A stretch of DNA of 64,000 bases from Nocardioides immobilis (GTDB taxonomy: Bacteria > Actinomycetota > Actinomycetes > Propionibacteriales > Nocardioidaceae), in assembly GCF_003515065.1 (NCBI RefSeq), contig NZ_QXGH01000013.1, forward strand, positions 186,001 to 250,000, read 5' to 3'. A model generated the notes under the pieces. It saw only the letters and a list, made by a program, of their open reading frames with translations, did not search any database and was not told where the DNA came from. A program made the translations under genes and the position numbers. Shown one piece after another: positions 8,801 through 17,222 of this stretch. Position 1 is the stretch's first letter. Every line of letters starts with the position of its first letter.

Positions 8801-10222
8801 GTGACCGCAGAGCTGACCGACGACGCCGGGATCGACACGCGTCCGTTGACGATGAAGCGCTTCGAGGGCAGCACCCTGATCGGGGGCCCGAACCAGCCGC
8901 GGATCTCCCGGGGCGCCCTGCCTCCCGGTCCGCGCTGGCCGGCGCTGGTGCAGACGGTGGCGCTGATGAGGTTCCGGCACCAGTTCCACCCCTACCTCCA
9001 CCGCAAGTACGGCGAGGCCTACACCGTCCGGCTGATCCCGGGCTCGCGGCCGCTGGTGCTCTTCACGAACCCTGAGGTCACCAAGGAGATCTTCGCGGGC
9101 GATCCCGCGGTCTTCCATGCCGGCAAGGGCAATGCGGTCCTCGGCCCGATCATGGGCGAGCACTCGCTGCTGCTCCAGGACGGCGCCGAGCACCACCGGG
9201 CCCGCAAGCTGCTGATGCCCGCGTTCCTCGGGCACGCGCTGCGCGGCTACCAGTCGATGGTCGCGGACGTCGCCGCCGAGGCGGTCGGCACCTGGTCCGA
9301 CGGTGAGGAGTTCGAGTCCCTCGACCGGATGAACGCGCTGACCCTCGACGTGATCCTGCGCGTCGTCTTCGGGGTCACCGACGAGCGGAGGCTCACCGAG
9401 CTCCGTCCGCGGGTGACCGCGACGGTCGACATCAACCCGGCGATCCTGCTCGGCTGGGCGTACCCGCGGCTGCAGCGGTTCGGACCGTGGCGGCGCACGA
9501 TCGACAACCAGATCGAGCTCGACCGCCAGATCTACGCCGAGATCGGCGAGCGCCGCGCCGCGACGGACGTGACGGACCGCAAGGACGTGCTTTCCCGGTT
9601 GATGGCCGCCGGCGACGACACCGACCGCCTCGACGACACCGAGCTGCGCGACCAGCTCGTCACGCTGCTGCTCGCCGGGCACGAGACGACGGCCAGCGCG
9701 CTCTCGTGGGCGCTCTACGAGCTCGGCCGCGACCCGGAGCTGCTGGCCCGGACCCAGCGGGCCGCCGATGCCGATGACCCGGAGGGCCAGGCGTGGCTCG
9801 AGGCGGTGCTCAAGGAGTCGATGCGGCTGCACCCGATCATCCCGATGGTGGTGCGCACCCTCCAGAAGCCGGCCCGCGTCGGCGGCCACGACCTGCCCGC
9901 CGGCACCACCGTCGGTCCCTCGATCGTGATGAGCCACCAGCAGGAGCGGAACTTCCCCGACCCCGACGCCTTCCGCCCCGAGCGATTCCTCCCGAAGCTG
10001 TCCGGCGCCGAGGCGCCCTCGCTGCACGTGTGGATCCCGTTCGGCGGTGGGGTCCGCCGCTGCATCGGTGCCGGCTTCTCGCTGATGGAGGGCGCCGAGG
10101 TTCTCCGCCAGGTCCTCAGCCGCTACGACGTCACCTCGGTCCAGGACGACGTCCCGCGGGTCCGCAACATCACCAGCGTGCCGCGGAAGGGTGCCCGGAT
10201 CCGGGTCAAGCGCCGGGGTTGA
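8801..10222 (+). CDS. Cytochrome P450
   Basis: Heme monooxygenase of 473 residues, soluble. The I-helix oxygen-binding motif AGHETT lies near residues 290-296, the K-helix KESMR near 338, and the heme loop FGGGVRRCIGAGF has the thiolate ligand at Cys421. Length and motifs are complete. The start is the GTG at 8801 (MTAELTDDAG by initiation rules). Bacterial P450s need a ferredoxin and a reductase; none is encoded beside it. Its substrate is unknown. The long N-terminus (about 60 residues before the conserved core) resembles P450s that act on bulky lipids, which is an inference only. Confidence 0.93.
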   Translation: MTAELTDDAGIDTRPLTMKRFEGSTLIGGPNQPRISRGALPPGPRWPALVQTVALMRFRHQFHPYLHRKYGEAYTVRLIPGSRPLVLFTNPEVTKEIFAGDPAVFHAGKGNAVLGPIMGEHSLLLQDGAEHHRARKLLMPAFLGHALRGYQSMVADVAAEAVGTWSDGEEFESLDRMNALTLDVILRVVFGVTDERRLTELRPRVTATVDINPAILLGWAYPRLQRFGPWRRTIDNQIELDRQIYAEIGERRAATDVTDRKDVLSRLMAAGDDTDRLDDTELRDQLVTLLLAGHETTASALSWALYELGRDPELLARTQRAADADDPEGQAWLEAVLKESMRLHPIIPMVVRTLQKPARVGGHDLPAGTTVGPSIVMSHQQERNFPDPDAFRPERFLPKLSGAEAPSLHVWIPFGGGVRRCIGAGFSLMEGAEVLRQVLSRYDVTSVQDDVPRVRNITSVPRKGARIRVKRRG

Positions 10223-10290
10223 TCGGGCGCAGGCCTTCCTGCTGGTGGCGCGCCGTCGTTGGTTGCGGCGCGTCCCGTCGGCGTCGGCTC

Positions 10291-10344
10291 CTGGTGGTTG
10301 AGGTGCGACGAGCGCAGCGAGGAGCTCTCGAAACCACTCCTGGT
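10291..10344. repeat. REP-like imperfect inverted element, copy A
   Basis: The stretch reads TGGTGGTTGAGGTGCGACG at its left and CTCTCGAAACCACTCCTGG at its right, around a CGAGCGCAGCGAGG core. The outer GTGGTT / AACCAC parts are inverted. It sits 56 bp downstream of the HNH gene stop (10400). A related element in the opposite orientation lies upstream of the same gene at 11914-11955. A short GC hairpin, 10249-10255 with 10266-10272, lies just before it and could terminate the P450 transcript. Confidence 0.6.
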
Positions 10345-10399
10345 GCATGCCGATATCCCCGCCGGTGCAACTCAGTGGCGGGGTGGCGGGGCTCGGTGG

Positions 10400-11812
10400 C
10401 TACTCGTCGAGCGGGTCGGCCGGGTCGACCGGCTCGGACGGCTGAGACGGCTGGGTGGTGCCGGGTCGGGGTGTGAGGTCGTAGGTGCCGGTGGGGTCGA
10501 CCAGGTACAGGCCGCTGGGCAGGGTCCACAGGTAGGTGCCGGGTGAGAGAACTCGGCAGGTCGCGAGTCCTGAGGTCTTGTACCGGTGGTGGCCTCGGCA
10601 CTTCGGGTTCAGGTTGCACCGACAGGTTGGTCCGCCCTGGGCGTGGGGGGCGTTGTGGTCGAGGTCGCAGCGTTCGGCTGGTCTGGTGCAGTAGGGGTAG
10701 GTGCAGTGGTGGTCGGCCAGGGTGACTTGGCGGCGGATCCGGTCGGGGATCTCGTAGGAGTCGACCGGCTGGTGGCCGTTGAGGTCGATCACCGGCCGCA
10801 CCAGCACGCTGGTGCCCGGGGTGCCCATCCACTCCTTGACCTGCTCCGGGCTGATCGGGGTGCGGGTGTTGGCGAACCGGCCGACCGCGCCGTCGGCCGT
10901 GTGGCCGCCGGTGTCGTTGAGGTGGACGATCAGCTCGACCCTGCGGCCGGGGACGGTGCGGGTGATCTCCCCGGTGTCGGGGTCGACGATCTGGAGGTCG
11001 AGGGCGAGGTCGTGGCGGGCGATCTCCCCGAGCGCGGTCGCGCGGCGGACGTCGAGGGAGTCCTCGCAGCCGAGCTGGCCGAGCAGATTGGCGCGGCGGG
11101 CGACCGCGGCTTCGAGGTCGAGGGCGTCGGCGATGTCGAGGGTGGCGGTGACCTCCGCGGTGCCGTCGAACCCGACCCGGTCGAGATCGATGTCGACGTG
11201 CCGGGTCTCTTGGGCCTCCGTGCGCTTCTCCTCGGCCGCTTGCGGGTCGTAGCGGACCAGGGCTTCCTCGACCAGCCGGTCGATCTGCGCCCAGCTGACG
11301 CCGCGGGCGATGGGTGCGAGCTGCCGGTCCACGAACGCCGCGGCATCGGCGGGCAGGGTGCGGGTGGACTCCGCGATCCGCAGTGCCTTCCACACCGGCA
11401 CCCGGCCGTCGAGGACCCGGTCCCAGGTCTTGGGGAGCCGGTAGGCCAGCTCGACGACCTGACCCACATACGCACGACCGGAGTCCAGGGACCGGCCCAA
11501 CAGGGCGGAGAGCTCCATCACCGCGAAGTCCGAGATCAACGGGGCACCGGGTCCGGCGACCGGGAGCCCGGTGTCCAGACCCCGCTCGGTGATCGTCGAA
11601 GCCTCCGCCCCCTCGGCCACGACGTGCTCGCCGGCCCACTCGGCGATTTCACGAAGCAGGCCGATCTCGTGGTCGGCAATCGCCGCACGGCGGCCGCGAA
11701 TCGCCGTCAACAGCTCCTGCGAACGCGTCACCGGCGCGCCCTCGACGGCCTCGTCCGCCACCGGGGCGGAGAGGCCGAAGAGGGGCGCGGTCCCGAGATC
11801 CATACTGAACAT
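10400..11812 (-). CDS. DUF222 / 13E12-repeat-family protein with C-terminal HNH endonuclease domain
   Basis: Protein of 470 residues. A long helical DUF222 region fills about residues 30-330. The HNH motif follows near residues 370-400: CTYPYCTRPAERCDLDHNAP shows two Cys, the DLDH core and a following H/N. Proteins of this family occur in many copies in actinobacteria; in Mycobacterium tuberculosis they mark REP13E12 elements, which serve as phage integration sites. The start is the ATG at 11812, or the ATG at 11803 nine bases inside. It stands alone, bordered by REP-like elements on both sides. Its biological role is not established. Confidence 0.88.
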   Translation of the reverse strand: MFSMDLGTAPLFGLSAPVADEAVEGAPVTRSQELLTAIRGRRAAIADHEIGLLREIAEWAGEHVVAEGAEASTITERGLDTGLPVAGPGAPLISDFAVMELSALLGRSLDSGRAYVGQVVELAYRLPKTWDRVLDGRVPVWKALRIAESTRTLPADAAAFVDRQLAPIARGVSWAQIDRLVEEALVRYDPQAAEEKRTEAQETRHVDIDLDRVGFDGTAEVTATLDIADALDLEAAVARRANLLGQLGCEDSLDVRRATALGEIARHDLALDLQIVDPDTGEITRTVPGRRVELIVHLNDTGGHTADGAVGRFANTRTPISPEQVKEWMGTPGTSVLVRPVIDLNGHQPVDSYEIPDRIRRQVTLADHHCTYPYCTRPAERCDLDHNAPHAQGGPTCRCNLNPKCRGHHRYKTSGLATCRVLSPGTYLWTLPSGLYLVDPTGTYDLTPRPGTTQPSQPSEPVDPADPLDE

Positions 11813-11913
11813 TCAACACGGGACCACCGACGCATCGAAACGCTCAGAACCTGCCTGTGGATGGGCGAAACGCCATGGGACGCCTGTGGACGATTGGTGG
11901 GCTCCGCCCTTGG

Positions 11914-11992
11914 GTTCGAGGCTCGGCGCTAGCGCACCTCGCACCTCAACCAGAGGGCGCACCTCAACCAGCGGGCGCACCTCAACCAGCGG
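11914..11992. repeat. REP-like element, copy B (inverted), followed by tandem 18-bp repeats
   Basis: GGTTCGAGGCTCGGCGCTAG (from 11914) runs into GCGCACCTCGCACCTCAACC, which is copy A in reverse orientation. It is followed by an 18-bp tandem array with unit GCGCACCTCAACCAGCGG: a near-complete copy at 11941-11956 and perfect copies at 11957-11974 and 11975-11992. The unit contains GCGCACCTCAACC, the reverse complement of the GGTTGAGGTGCG arm in copy A, so the array looks like stuttered amplification of one REP arm. Confidence 0.7.
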
Positions 11993-12054
11993 GCGTCGTA
12001 CGCCTCGACAAGCAAGGCGGGCAGCGGGCGCCTCGACACCCGGACCGGCCCGGC

Positions 12055-12501
12055 CTAGGAAGCCAGGCGCGGCAGTACGTCGACGGTGCCCGCGACGTCC
12101 TCGAACAGGTCGCAATAGGTGAGGTAGTCCTCGCGGGCGACGGTGCAGGTGAGGGTCACGCCGAGGCCGTCGACCTGCCACGCCCACTGGTCGCACAGGA
12201 CGTCGACGGCGCCGAACCGGTGGGCGAACCGGTGGTAGGCGACGCGCTGGTCACCGAGGTCGAACTCGTCGGCGTCCTCGAGCGCGAAGTCGACCAGCTG
12301 GGCGCGCAGGTCGAGGAGCGCCTGCCCTCGCCAGGTCATCAGGTCGAGGTCGACCGGCGAGCACCGGAGCACGATCTCGGGGCTGACGCCGCTGGCTGGC
12401 ACCGTGCGTGGTCGGGCAGCGAGGACGATGCCGTGCCCGGGGTTGCGACGGGTGTGCCAGGTGCGCGGGACGGTCAGGGTGACGTCGTTCTCGGTGATCA
12501 T
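12055..12501 (-). CDS. Hypothetical protein, third gene of a WXG100-like operon
   Basis: Protein of 148 residues beginning MITENDVTLTVPRTWHTR, with alternating hydrophobic strands and no signal peptide. The opening pattern (short beta strand, VPRTWH, then a predicted beta sheet) resembles DcrB/PsbP-like or LpqN-type domains, but identity is uncertain. The ATG at 12499-12501 overlaps the stop of the gene upstream by ATGA, so it is translationally coupled to the 285-aa protein. It ends close to the tandem repeat region. A chaperone or accessory role for the partner proteins is inferred from coupling only. Confidence 0.7.
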   Translation of the reverse strand: MITENDVTLTVPRTWHTRRNPGHGIVLAARPRTVPASGVSPEIVLRCSPVDLDLMTWRGQALLDLRAQLVDFALEDADEFDLGDQRVAYHRFAHRFGAVDVLCDQWAWQVDGLGVTLTCTVAREDYLTYCDLFEDVAGTVDVLPRLAS

Positions 12502-13355
12502 GTGAGTACTCCCTCGACGGCGGTGGGGCTGGGCGTGGGCGGCGGCTCGGGCAGGTGCGCCCAGGGCAGCGGAAGCGCGGCGGAGTGCAGCACGTACGGC
12601 ACGTACGTGGCCGAGTGCAGGGTCGGGCCTGCCGGTCCGGCGTCGGCGTGGACGGGCTCGAGCGGTGCCACCGGCTCCGGCTCCGGCACCGGCTCTTGCT
12701 TCGGGCCGTACGGCGACGACGCGGGCTCGATGGGTGCGAACGGAGCGGCCGTGACCGGCGGATGGGGTTCCCGCTGCGCATCGGCGGGCTCGCGGTCCCG
12801 GGTGTCGGTGTCCGACGGCATCTCCGCCGGGCCCGCAGTCGGGTAGGGAAACGGGTCGGAGGTCGGCGCCAACGGCCCGGTGGTGAGGTCCTGCACCGCC
12901 TGCCACCAGTCCGACCTGGCCGCCTCCGCCTCGGCGTGCGCCCGGGTCGCTGTGGCTTCCAGGCGCTGGAACGGCAGGTTGACCGTCGTGCCCGCCACCG
13001 GCACCGACTCGACCCGCTCCTCCGGCGTGATCGTGAAGCCCTGCGCCATCGCGTCGTCCCGGACGCCGGCCAGCGTCCGTCGTACGGCGGCGATCCGGGC
13101 GGCGTAGTCGTCGAGGGCGACGGCCAGGCCGCCCGTGTCGTCGGCAACGCCCCGGCTGTCGGCTCCGAGCGTGGCCGACGCGTCGCGATAGCTCCGCGCA
13201 GCCAGCCCGCCGAAGTCCTCGCGAGGCAGGGCGCCCTGGCCGTCGAGGAAGTCGGCCGCCCGCCGGGCAGCGCGCGCGACCGACCGGAGCGTCTCGGCGG
13301 CGTCGTGGCACGGGGCAGGGTCGTCCGGCAGCGCGACGCTGAAGTACCAGCCCAC
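12498..13355 (-). CDS. WXG100/ESX-associated-like protein with proline-rich C-terminus
   Basis: Protein of 285 residues. The N-terminal 165 residues are predicted almost fully helical, with heptad-like spacing. The C-terminal 120 residues are rich in Pro, Glu and Ala, and disordered. No signal peptide is present. This layout (helical hairpin plus Pro-rich tail) resembles PPE/EspA-like or polymorphic-toxin N-terminal proteins of type VII secretion, but no diagnostic YxxxD/E signal is evident. The GTG start at 13353-13355 lies 3 bases after the stop of the 92-aa gene and overlaps the third gene by four bases, so the three form a tight operon. Confidence 0.65.
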   Translation of the reverse strand: MGWYFSVALPDDPAPCHDAAETLRSVARAARRAADFLDGQGALPREDFGGLAARSYRDASATLGADSRGVADDTGGLAVALDDYAARIAAVRRTLAGVRDDAMAQGFTITPEERVESVPVAGTTVNLPFQRLEATATRAHAEAEAARSDWWQAVQDLTTGPLAPTSDPFPYPTAGPAEMPSDTDTRDREPADAQREPHPPVTAAPFAPIEPASSPYGPKQEPVPEPEPVAPLEPVHADAGPAGPTLHSATYVPYVLHSAALPLPWAHLPEPPPTPSPTAVEGVLT

Positions 13356-13358
13356 CGG

Positions 13359-13637
13359 TCACCGCCACTGGGTTCCGGACAGGATCACGAAGGTCAGGCT
13401 GACCCGGTCGTCGATCGCCTCCGCCTCCCGTGCGAAGGCCTGCAGGCTGCGGCCGTTCGAGCCGATGCGCGACGCGAGTCGGTGCACCCGCCGCTGGAGC
13501 CGCTCGAGCGCCGCAGCGTCGTCGACCTCGGTCGGGCCGAACGTGGTCACAGCGCCCGCATCGCGCAGGTCCGCCGCCCGGTCCTCGGCGGTGCGGCCGG
13601 CGCGGGTGAGGGCGACCGGGTCGAGGTTGAACGTCAT
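13359..13637 (-). CDS. Small helical protein, WXG100-like size, first gene of the operon
   Basis: Protein of 92 residues (MTFNLDPVALTRAGRTAEDRA...), predicted as two helices, close to the usual 90-105 aa of WXG100 and ESX-1 secretion-associated proteins. A canonical WxG turn is not visible between the helices. The start is the ATG at 13635-13637. It heads a three-gene operon with the proline-rich and the beta-rich proteins. No ESX ATPase (EccC) or membrane component is in the window, so any secretion link rests on size and context. Confidence 0.65.
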   Translation of the reverse strand: MTFNLDPVALTRAGRTAEDRAADLRDAGAVTTFGPTEVDDAAALERLQRRVHRLASRIGSNGRSLQAFAREAEAIDDRVSLTFVILSGTQWR

Positions 13638-13718
13638 GCCCGGCAGCCTGCGCTGTCCGGGAGTACGGCGAAACCCGGCCGGTCTGCGGCTGTGGATGAC
13701 CGCCTGCGGAGGGGGTGC

Positions 13719-14282
13719 CTACTCCTCGGTCGAGCTCGTCGAGCTCGTCGGCGAGGGCTCGTCGGTCGACGCCAGCTCGCCCGATTCGTCGCCGCTGATC
13801 AGCCACGCGCCATCGATCTGGGTGAGCTCGTAGGTCTCCGTCTCGTCCGGGTCGGAGGCGAGGGTGACGTCGACCGTCGCGGTGGTGTCGCCGGTGAGCT
13901 CGCCGGCCACCCCGGTGACGACCAGCAGCTCCTCGGGCTTCCCGACGATCGTGAACACCTCGACGATCTCGGCGAGCAGGCCCGGGCAGTCGGACACCTG
14001 CTTGCCGAAGTCGTTGTCGTTCCAGGTCTCGACCGAGCTCCGGACGTAGTCCCGCGTCCACCGCGCGCAGGCGGCGTCGTACTCCCCGGCCGCGAACTCC
14101 TCGTAGAAGGCGGTGACGACACCCTCTGCGAGTGCGACCGGAGCGGTCTCCACGGTGGCGGAGCGCTCGGTCGACCCGGCGGAGTCGGACGTGTCCGAAG
14201 GGCCGTCGTCATCGCTGCACGCGGTCAGCACGAGAGCGGCTGCGGCGAGGCTGGCGAGCACGGACGCGCGCAGGATCCCCAT
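13719..14282 (-). CDS. Lipoprotein of unknown function
   Basis: Protein of 187 residues with a clear lipoprotein signal: MGILRASVLASLAAAALVLT followed by the lipobox LTAC and a Ser/Asp-rich linker. The mature part (about residues 50-165) has one alpha helix and then a twisted beta sheet, a shape seen in NTF2/DUF4878-like lipoproteins. The tail is low-complexity Ser/Thr/Glu. The start is the ATG at 14280-14282; a longer frame upstream overlaps the sulfotransferase. Expected on the outer face of the membrane. Function unknown. Confidence 0.8.
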   Translation of the reverse strand: MGILRASVLASLAAAALVLTACSDDDGPSDTSDSAGSTERSATVETAPVALAEGVVTAFYEEFAAGEYDAACARWTRDYVRSSVETWNDNDFGKQVSDCPGLLAEIVEVFTIVGKPEELLVVTGVAGELTGDTTATVDVTLASDPDETETYELTQIDGAWLISGDESGELASTDEPSPTSSTSSTEE

Positions 14283-14305
14283 GCCAGAGGTGTACCAGAG
14301 GTCGA

Positions 14306-15448
14306 TCAGAACGCCGCGCGCACCTGTTCCTCGGTGAGGCCGTAGTCGGCGAGGTCGTAGCGGTGCGACGGGCGGGCCTGACCGGTGCGCGACTCGGCGT
14401 CGATCCGGGCGACCTCGGCGCGCGCCGCGTCGCTCCACTCGATCCCGAACGCGTCGTAGATGCCGGCGACGGTGCCGACCGGATCAGCCACGAACCCGCG
14501 GTAGTCGACATCGACGAACTGGGCGGCGTCGTACCGCTGCCGGGCCTCGGTGAACCGCTGCCACGACCGCTCGAGCATGCCGAGCTGGGTCCGACCGATC
14601 GTCTCGCCGACGAACGTGGTCGACGTCCCCGCCGTGGCCTCTGCCGACAGCGAGCAGGCGGAGGCGATGGAGGTGACCGGGTCGCGGCGGGTGCAGACGA
14701 TGAGCGCGTCCGGGTAGACCTTCATCAGGGCGTCGAGGGCGACCAGGTGCGAGGGGTTCTTGAGCACCCACCGCTTCTCCTGGTCGTGCAGGCCGATCAG
14801 CTGCAGGTTGCGGCGGTGCCGCTCGTAGGCGTCGGTCCAGTCCTGGTCGGCGAGCCACTTCGAGTAGCGCGGGACGTTGGCCAGGGACTCGTACGAGATC
14901 GACTTGCCGGTCTGGCGGAGCAGCCGCCAGCACTCCTCCGGCGAGGTGGCGTCCATGTAGTGGATCCCCATGAACTCGGGGTTCGTCACATGGTGCTGCC
15001 GGAACGCGTCCTGCATCGCGTTGAAGATCGGGTCCGACTCCCAGGTCTCCCGCGGAGGCCGCGGCTGGGGGAACTCCGTCAGCCACAGCTCCAGGCCCTG
15101 GTGGCCGGGGTCGGCGCAGAGCAGCCGGTGCAGCGCGGTGGTGCCGGTACGGGGGAGGCCGACCACGAAGATCGGGCGGTCGATCGGGACCTCGGCGTGC
15201 TGCGGGAACTCCGCGAACCTGGCCTCGGTCATCAGCCGCCCCACCAGCGCGCTCTTCACCTGCGCCCGGTGGAAGTAGTTGCCGACCGGCGTCAGCCCCG
15301 CCTCCGGCGACGCCAGGTCCTCGACCAGCAGCCGCAATCCCTCTTCGTGCGCGGTGCCGCCGAAGTCGGTCAGCCCGGTCGTCCGTACGGCGGCCGCGGC
15401 GATGTCGTCGTACGACCCGACGTCGGGCCGCTGGCGCGGTTCGCTCAT
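14306..15448 (-). CDS. Sulfotransferase-family protein
   Basis: Predicted PAPS-dependent sulfotransferase of 380 residues (Sulfotransfer_3 type). The 5'-phosphosulfate loop VGLPRTGTTALHRLL lies near residues 95-110 and the 3'-phosphate region near LIVCTRRDPVTSIASACSL (about 250). Acceptors for actinobacterial members are lipids, sterols or trehalose; none can be assigned here. The ATG at 15446-15448 overlaps the SDR stop by ATGA, so it is co-translated with the dehydrogenase, and both fall under the KstR-type operator at 16237. Confidence 0.88.
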   Translation of the reverse strand: MSEPRQRPDVGSYDDIAAAAVRTTGLTDFGGTAHEEGLRLLVEDLASPEAGLTPVGNYFHRAQVKSALVGRLMTEARFAEFPQHAEVPIDRPIFVVGLPRTGTTALHRLLCADPGHQGLELWLTEFPQPRPPRETWESDPIFNAMQDAFRQHHVTNPEFMGIHYMDATSPEECWRLLRQTGKSISYESLANVPRYSKWLADQDWTDAYERHRRNLQLIGLHDQEKRWVLKNPSHLVALDALMKVYPDALIVCTRRDPVTSIASACSLSAEATAGTSTTFVGETIGRTQLGMLERSWQRFTEARQRYDAAQFVDVDYRGFVADPVGTVAGIYDAFGIEWSDAARAEVARIDAESRTGQARPSHRYDLADYGLTEEQVRAAF

Positions 15449-16227
15449 ACGTGGAACTCGCCGCAGTCGACGTTGAGCATCACGCCGGTGACCGCGGACG
15501 CGAGGTCGCTGGCGAGGAACAGCGCGGCATTGGCAACCTCGTCGGGCGTGGCGAGACGCTTGAGGTCGGTGGGCTCGGCCTTCTCCGCGTAGACCTCCTC
15601 GTGGGTGCGCCCGGTCTCCTGCGCGATCCAGTCGAAGTAGGCCTTGTTGACGTCCTCGTAGATGTACGACGGCGCGACGCTGTTGACCCGGATCCCGCGC
15701 GGACCGAGCTCGGTCGCGAGTGATGAGGCGAGGTGCTCGAGGGTGCCCTTGGACAGCTTGTAGCCGGAGTACTCCGGCTGGCTGCTGTAGACCACGCAGG
15801 AGTTGAGCATGATGATCGACCCCTTGCTCTCCGCGAGGGCGTCGGCGAAGAGGGCGGACAGCCGCAGCGGTGCGAAGACGTTGGTCTCCTGCGCCGCCCG
15901 CAGCCCGTCGAGCTCGAGGGTGGTGATCGGATCCATCGGCGGGATGCCGAACGCGTTGTTGATGAGGCAGTCGACGCGGCCGAACTCCTCGAGCGTCGCG
16001 TCCACCAGGCGCCGCCGCGAGTCCTCGTCGGTGATGTCGGTCGGTACGACGAGCGCGCGCCGCCCGTGCTCGCGCACGAGCGCCGCCATCTTCTCGAGGC
16101 GGCGCTCGGTGCGGCTGACGAGCACCAGGTCGGCGCCCATCAGTGCGGCCTGCTCGCCGAGCGCCCGGCCGAGGCCGGGCCCGACGCCGGAGAGGACGAT
16201 GACCTTGTCAGTCAGGAGGGGGATCAC
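15445..16227 (-). CDS. Short-chain dehydrogenase/reductase (SDR)
   Basis: NAD(P)-dependent oxidoreductase of 260 residues. The Rossmann motif GVGPGLGRALG lies near residues 14-24, the NNA motif near 90 (LINNAFG), and the catalytic YKLSK near 157-161 with Ser upstream. The acidic/basic pattern after beta-2 (VSRTERRLEK) favours NADP, but this is weak. The start is the GTG at 16225-16227. A KstR-like operator ends about 10 bp upstream. First gene of a two-gene operon with the sulfotransferase, suggesting action on a hydroxylated lipid or sterol. Confidence 0.9.
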   Translation of the reverse strand: MIPLLTDKVIVLSGVGPGLGRALGEQAALMGADLVLVSRTERRLEKMAALVREHGRRALVVPTDITDEDSRRRLVDATLEEFGRVDCLINNAFGIPPMDPITTLELDGLRAAQETNVFAPLRLSALFADALAESKGSIIMLNSCVVYSSQPEYSGYKLSKGTLEHLASSLATELGPRGIRVNSVAPSYIYEDVNKAYFDWIAQETGRTHEEVYAEKAEPTDLKRLATPDEVANAALFLASDLASAVTGVMLNVDCGEFHV

Positions 16228-16236
16228 CGGGCCAGA

Positions 16237-16252
16237 CTAGAACGTGTTCCAG
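16237..16252. promoter_or_regulatory. KstR-type operator (site 1)
   Basis: CTAGAACGTGTTCCAG. The core 16238-16251 matches the published KstR consensus TnnAACnnGTTnnA at every fixed position. It lies 10 bp upstream of the SDR start. KstR is the TetR-type repressor of cholesterol catabolism in mycobacteria and rhodococci; no kstR gene is in the window. Confidence 0.75.
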
Positions 16253-16280
16253 TTTTGCGCCAGCGGATCCCGCGCTCCGG

Positions 16281-17159
16281 TCAGCGCGGCAGGTGCGCCA
16301 GGATCTCGTCGACCATCTGCTCGAACAGCCGGACCTGGATCGACAGGTGCCCCTCGCCCTGCTCGAGGTGCGGCACCACGCCGGGGATGTGCGCGGCCAG
16401 CCACTCGCCGTGGTGGAAGGGCACCATCAGGTCCGCGCTGCCCTGCCACAGGTACGTCGGCACCCGGATCTCCTCGAGCTCGAACCCCCACTCCTTCGTG
16501 AACGCGAGGTCGTCGTCGCACCAGCCGTAGAGCTCCTGGACGCCACCCTGGAGGTTGCGGATGATGTCCTCCCCGACCTCGCTGGAGAGCACCGCCCGGT
16601 CGACGTCGGGAAGCAGGTTGTCGAGGGTCCGGATCACTCCTTCGGCGTCGGCCCCGAGGATCCCCGCTCGCTCCTTCTGCAGGAACGGCATGACCGCCGC
16701 CTCACCCTGGAGCGCCAGTGTGAACTCCTCGACGTTGTCGGGTCCCATGCCGTCGAGGAAGTCAGGCTGGCCGACGTACGGCTTCACGGAGCAGACGGCA
16801 AGGACGGCGAGGACCCGGTCGGGCAGGCCGGCGCCGGTCGCGAGCGCGTGCGGGCCGCCGCCCGACTGGCCGCCGGTGAGGAACCGGTCGGCGCCGAGGT
16901 GGTCGGCGATCGCGGCCATGTCGGCCGCGACGTCCGCGACCGTGCGCCCCTCGTTCCGGGTCGAGCCGGCAGCGCCGGCGCGGCTGTAGCTCGCGTAGCG
17001 CACGCCCCGGCTGTGGAGGATCCGCTGCTTCTCGCGGCCCTGGTAGCTACACCCGGGAGTGCCGTGGTGCCAGATGATCAAGGTGCCGTCCGCCGGCCCG
17101 CTGACCTGGACGTCGAGGACCCGGCCGTCCGGCAGGTCGAGTGCGATGCGCTCCGTCAT
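16281..17159 (-). CDS. Alpha/beta hydrolase
   Basis: Predicted serine hydrolase of 292 residues. The nucleophile elbow GGQSGGGPH has Ser near residue 100, the oxyanion-hole motif HHGTPG is near residue 30, and the catalytic His is in GEGHLSI near 275; the acid is probably the Asp in GSADLMVPF. No signal peptide, so cytoplasmic. The start is the ATG at 17157-17159 (MTERIALDLPDG); the frame extends much further upstream but overlaps the divergent aldo/keto reductase. Substrate unknown; neighbouring genes suggest esters of lipids. Confidence 0.9.
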   Translation of the reverse strand: MTERIALDLPDGRVLDVQVSGPADGTLIIWHHGTPGCSYQGREKQRILHSRGVRYASYSRAGAAGSTRNEGRTVADVAADMAAIADHLGADRFLTGGQSGGGPHALATGAGLPDRVLAVLAVCSVKPYVGQPDFLDGMGPDNVEEFTLALQGEAAVMPFLQKERAGILGADAEGVIRTLDNLLPDVDRAVLSSEVGEDIIRNLQGGVQELYGWCDDDLAFTKEWGFELEEIRVPTYLWQGSADLMVPFHHGEWLAAHIPGVVPHLEQGEGHLSIQVRLFEQMVDEILAHLPR

Positions 17160-17222
17160 GCCGGGAGGATCGCACACCGGCACGGCGGGAATAGGGACCA
17201 ACGAGCCGCGTTGCAGCAACGT

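Noticed and set aside
11941..11992. 18-bp tandem repeats considered as a CRISPR array
   Set aside because: There are no spacers (units abut), too few units, and no cas genes; they are tandem copies of a REP arm.
12055..14061. 668-residue open frame spanning the operon and lipoprotein region
   Set aside because: Its 5' part overlaps genes in another frame and has no motifs; only its 3' part (the 148-aa protein) is supported by coupling and start context.
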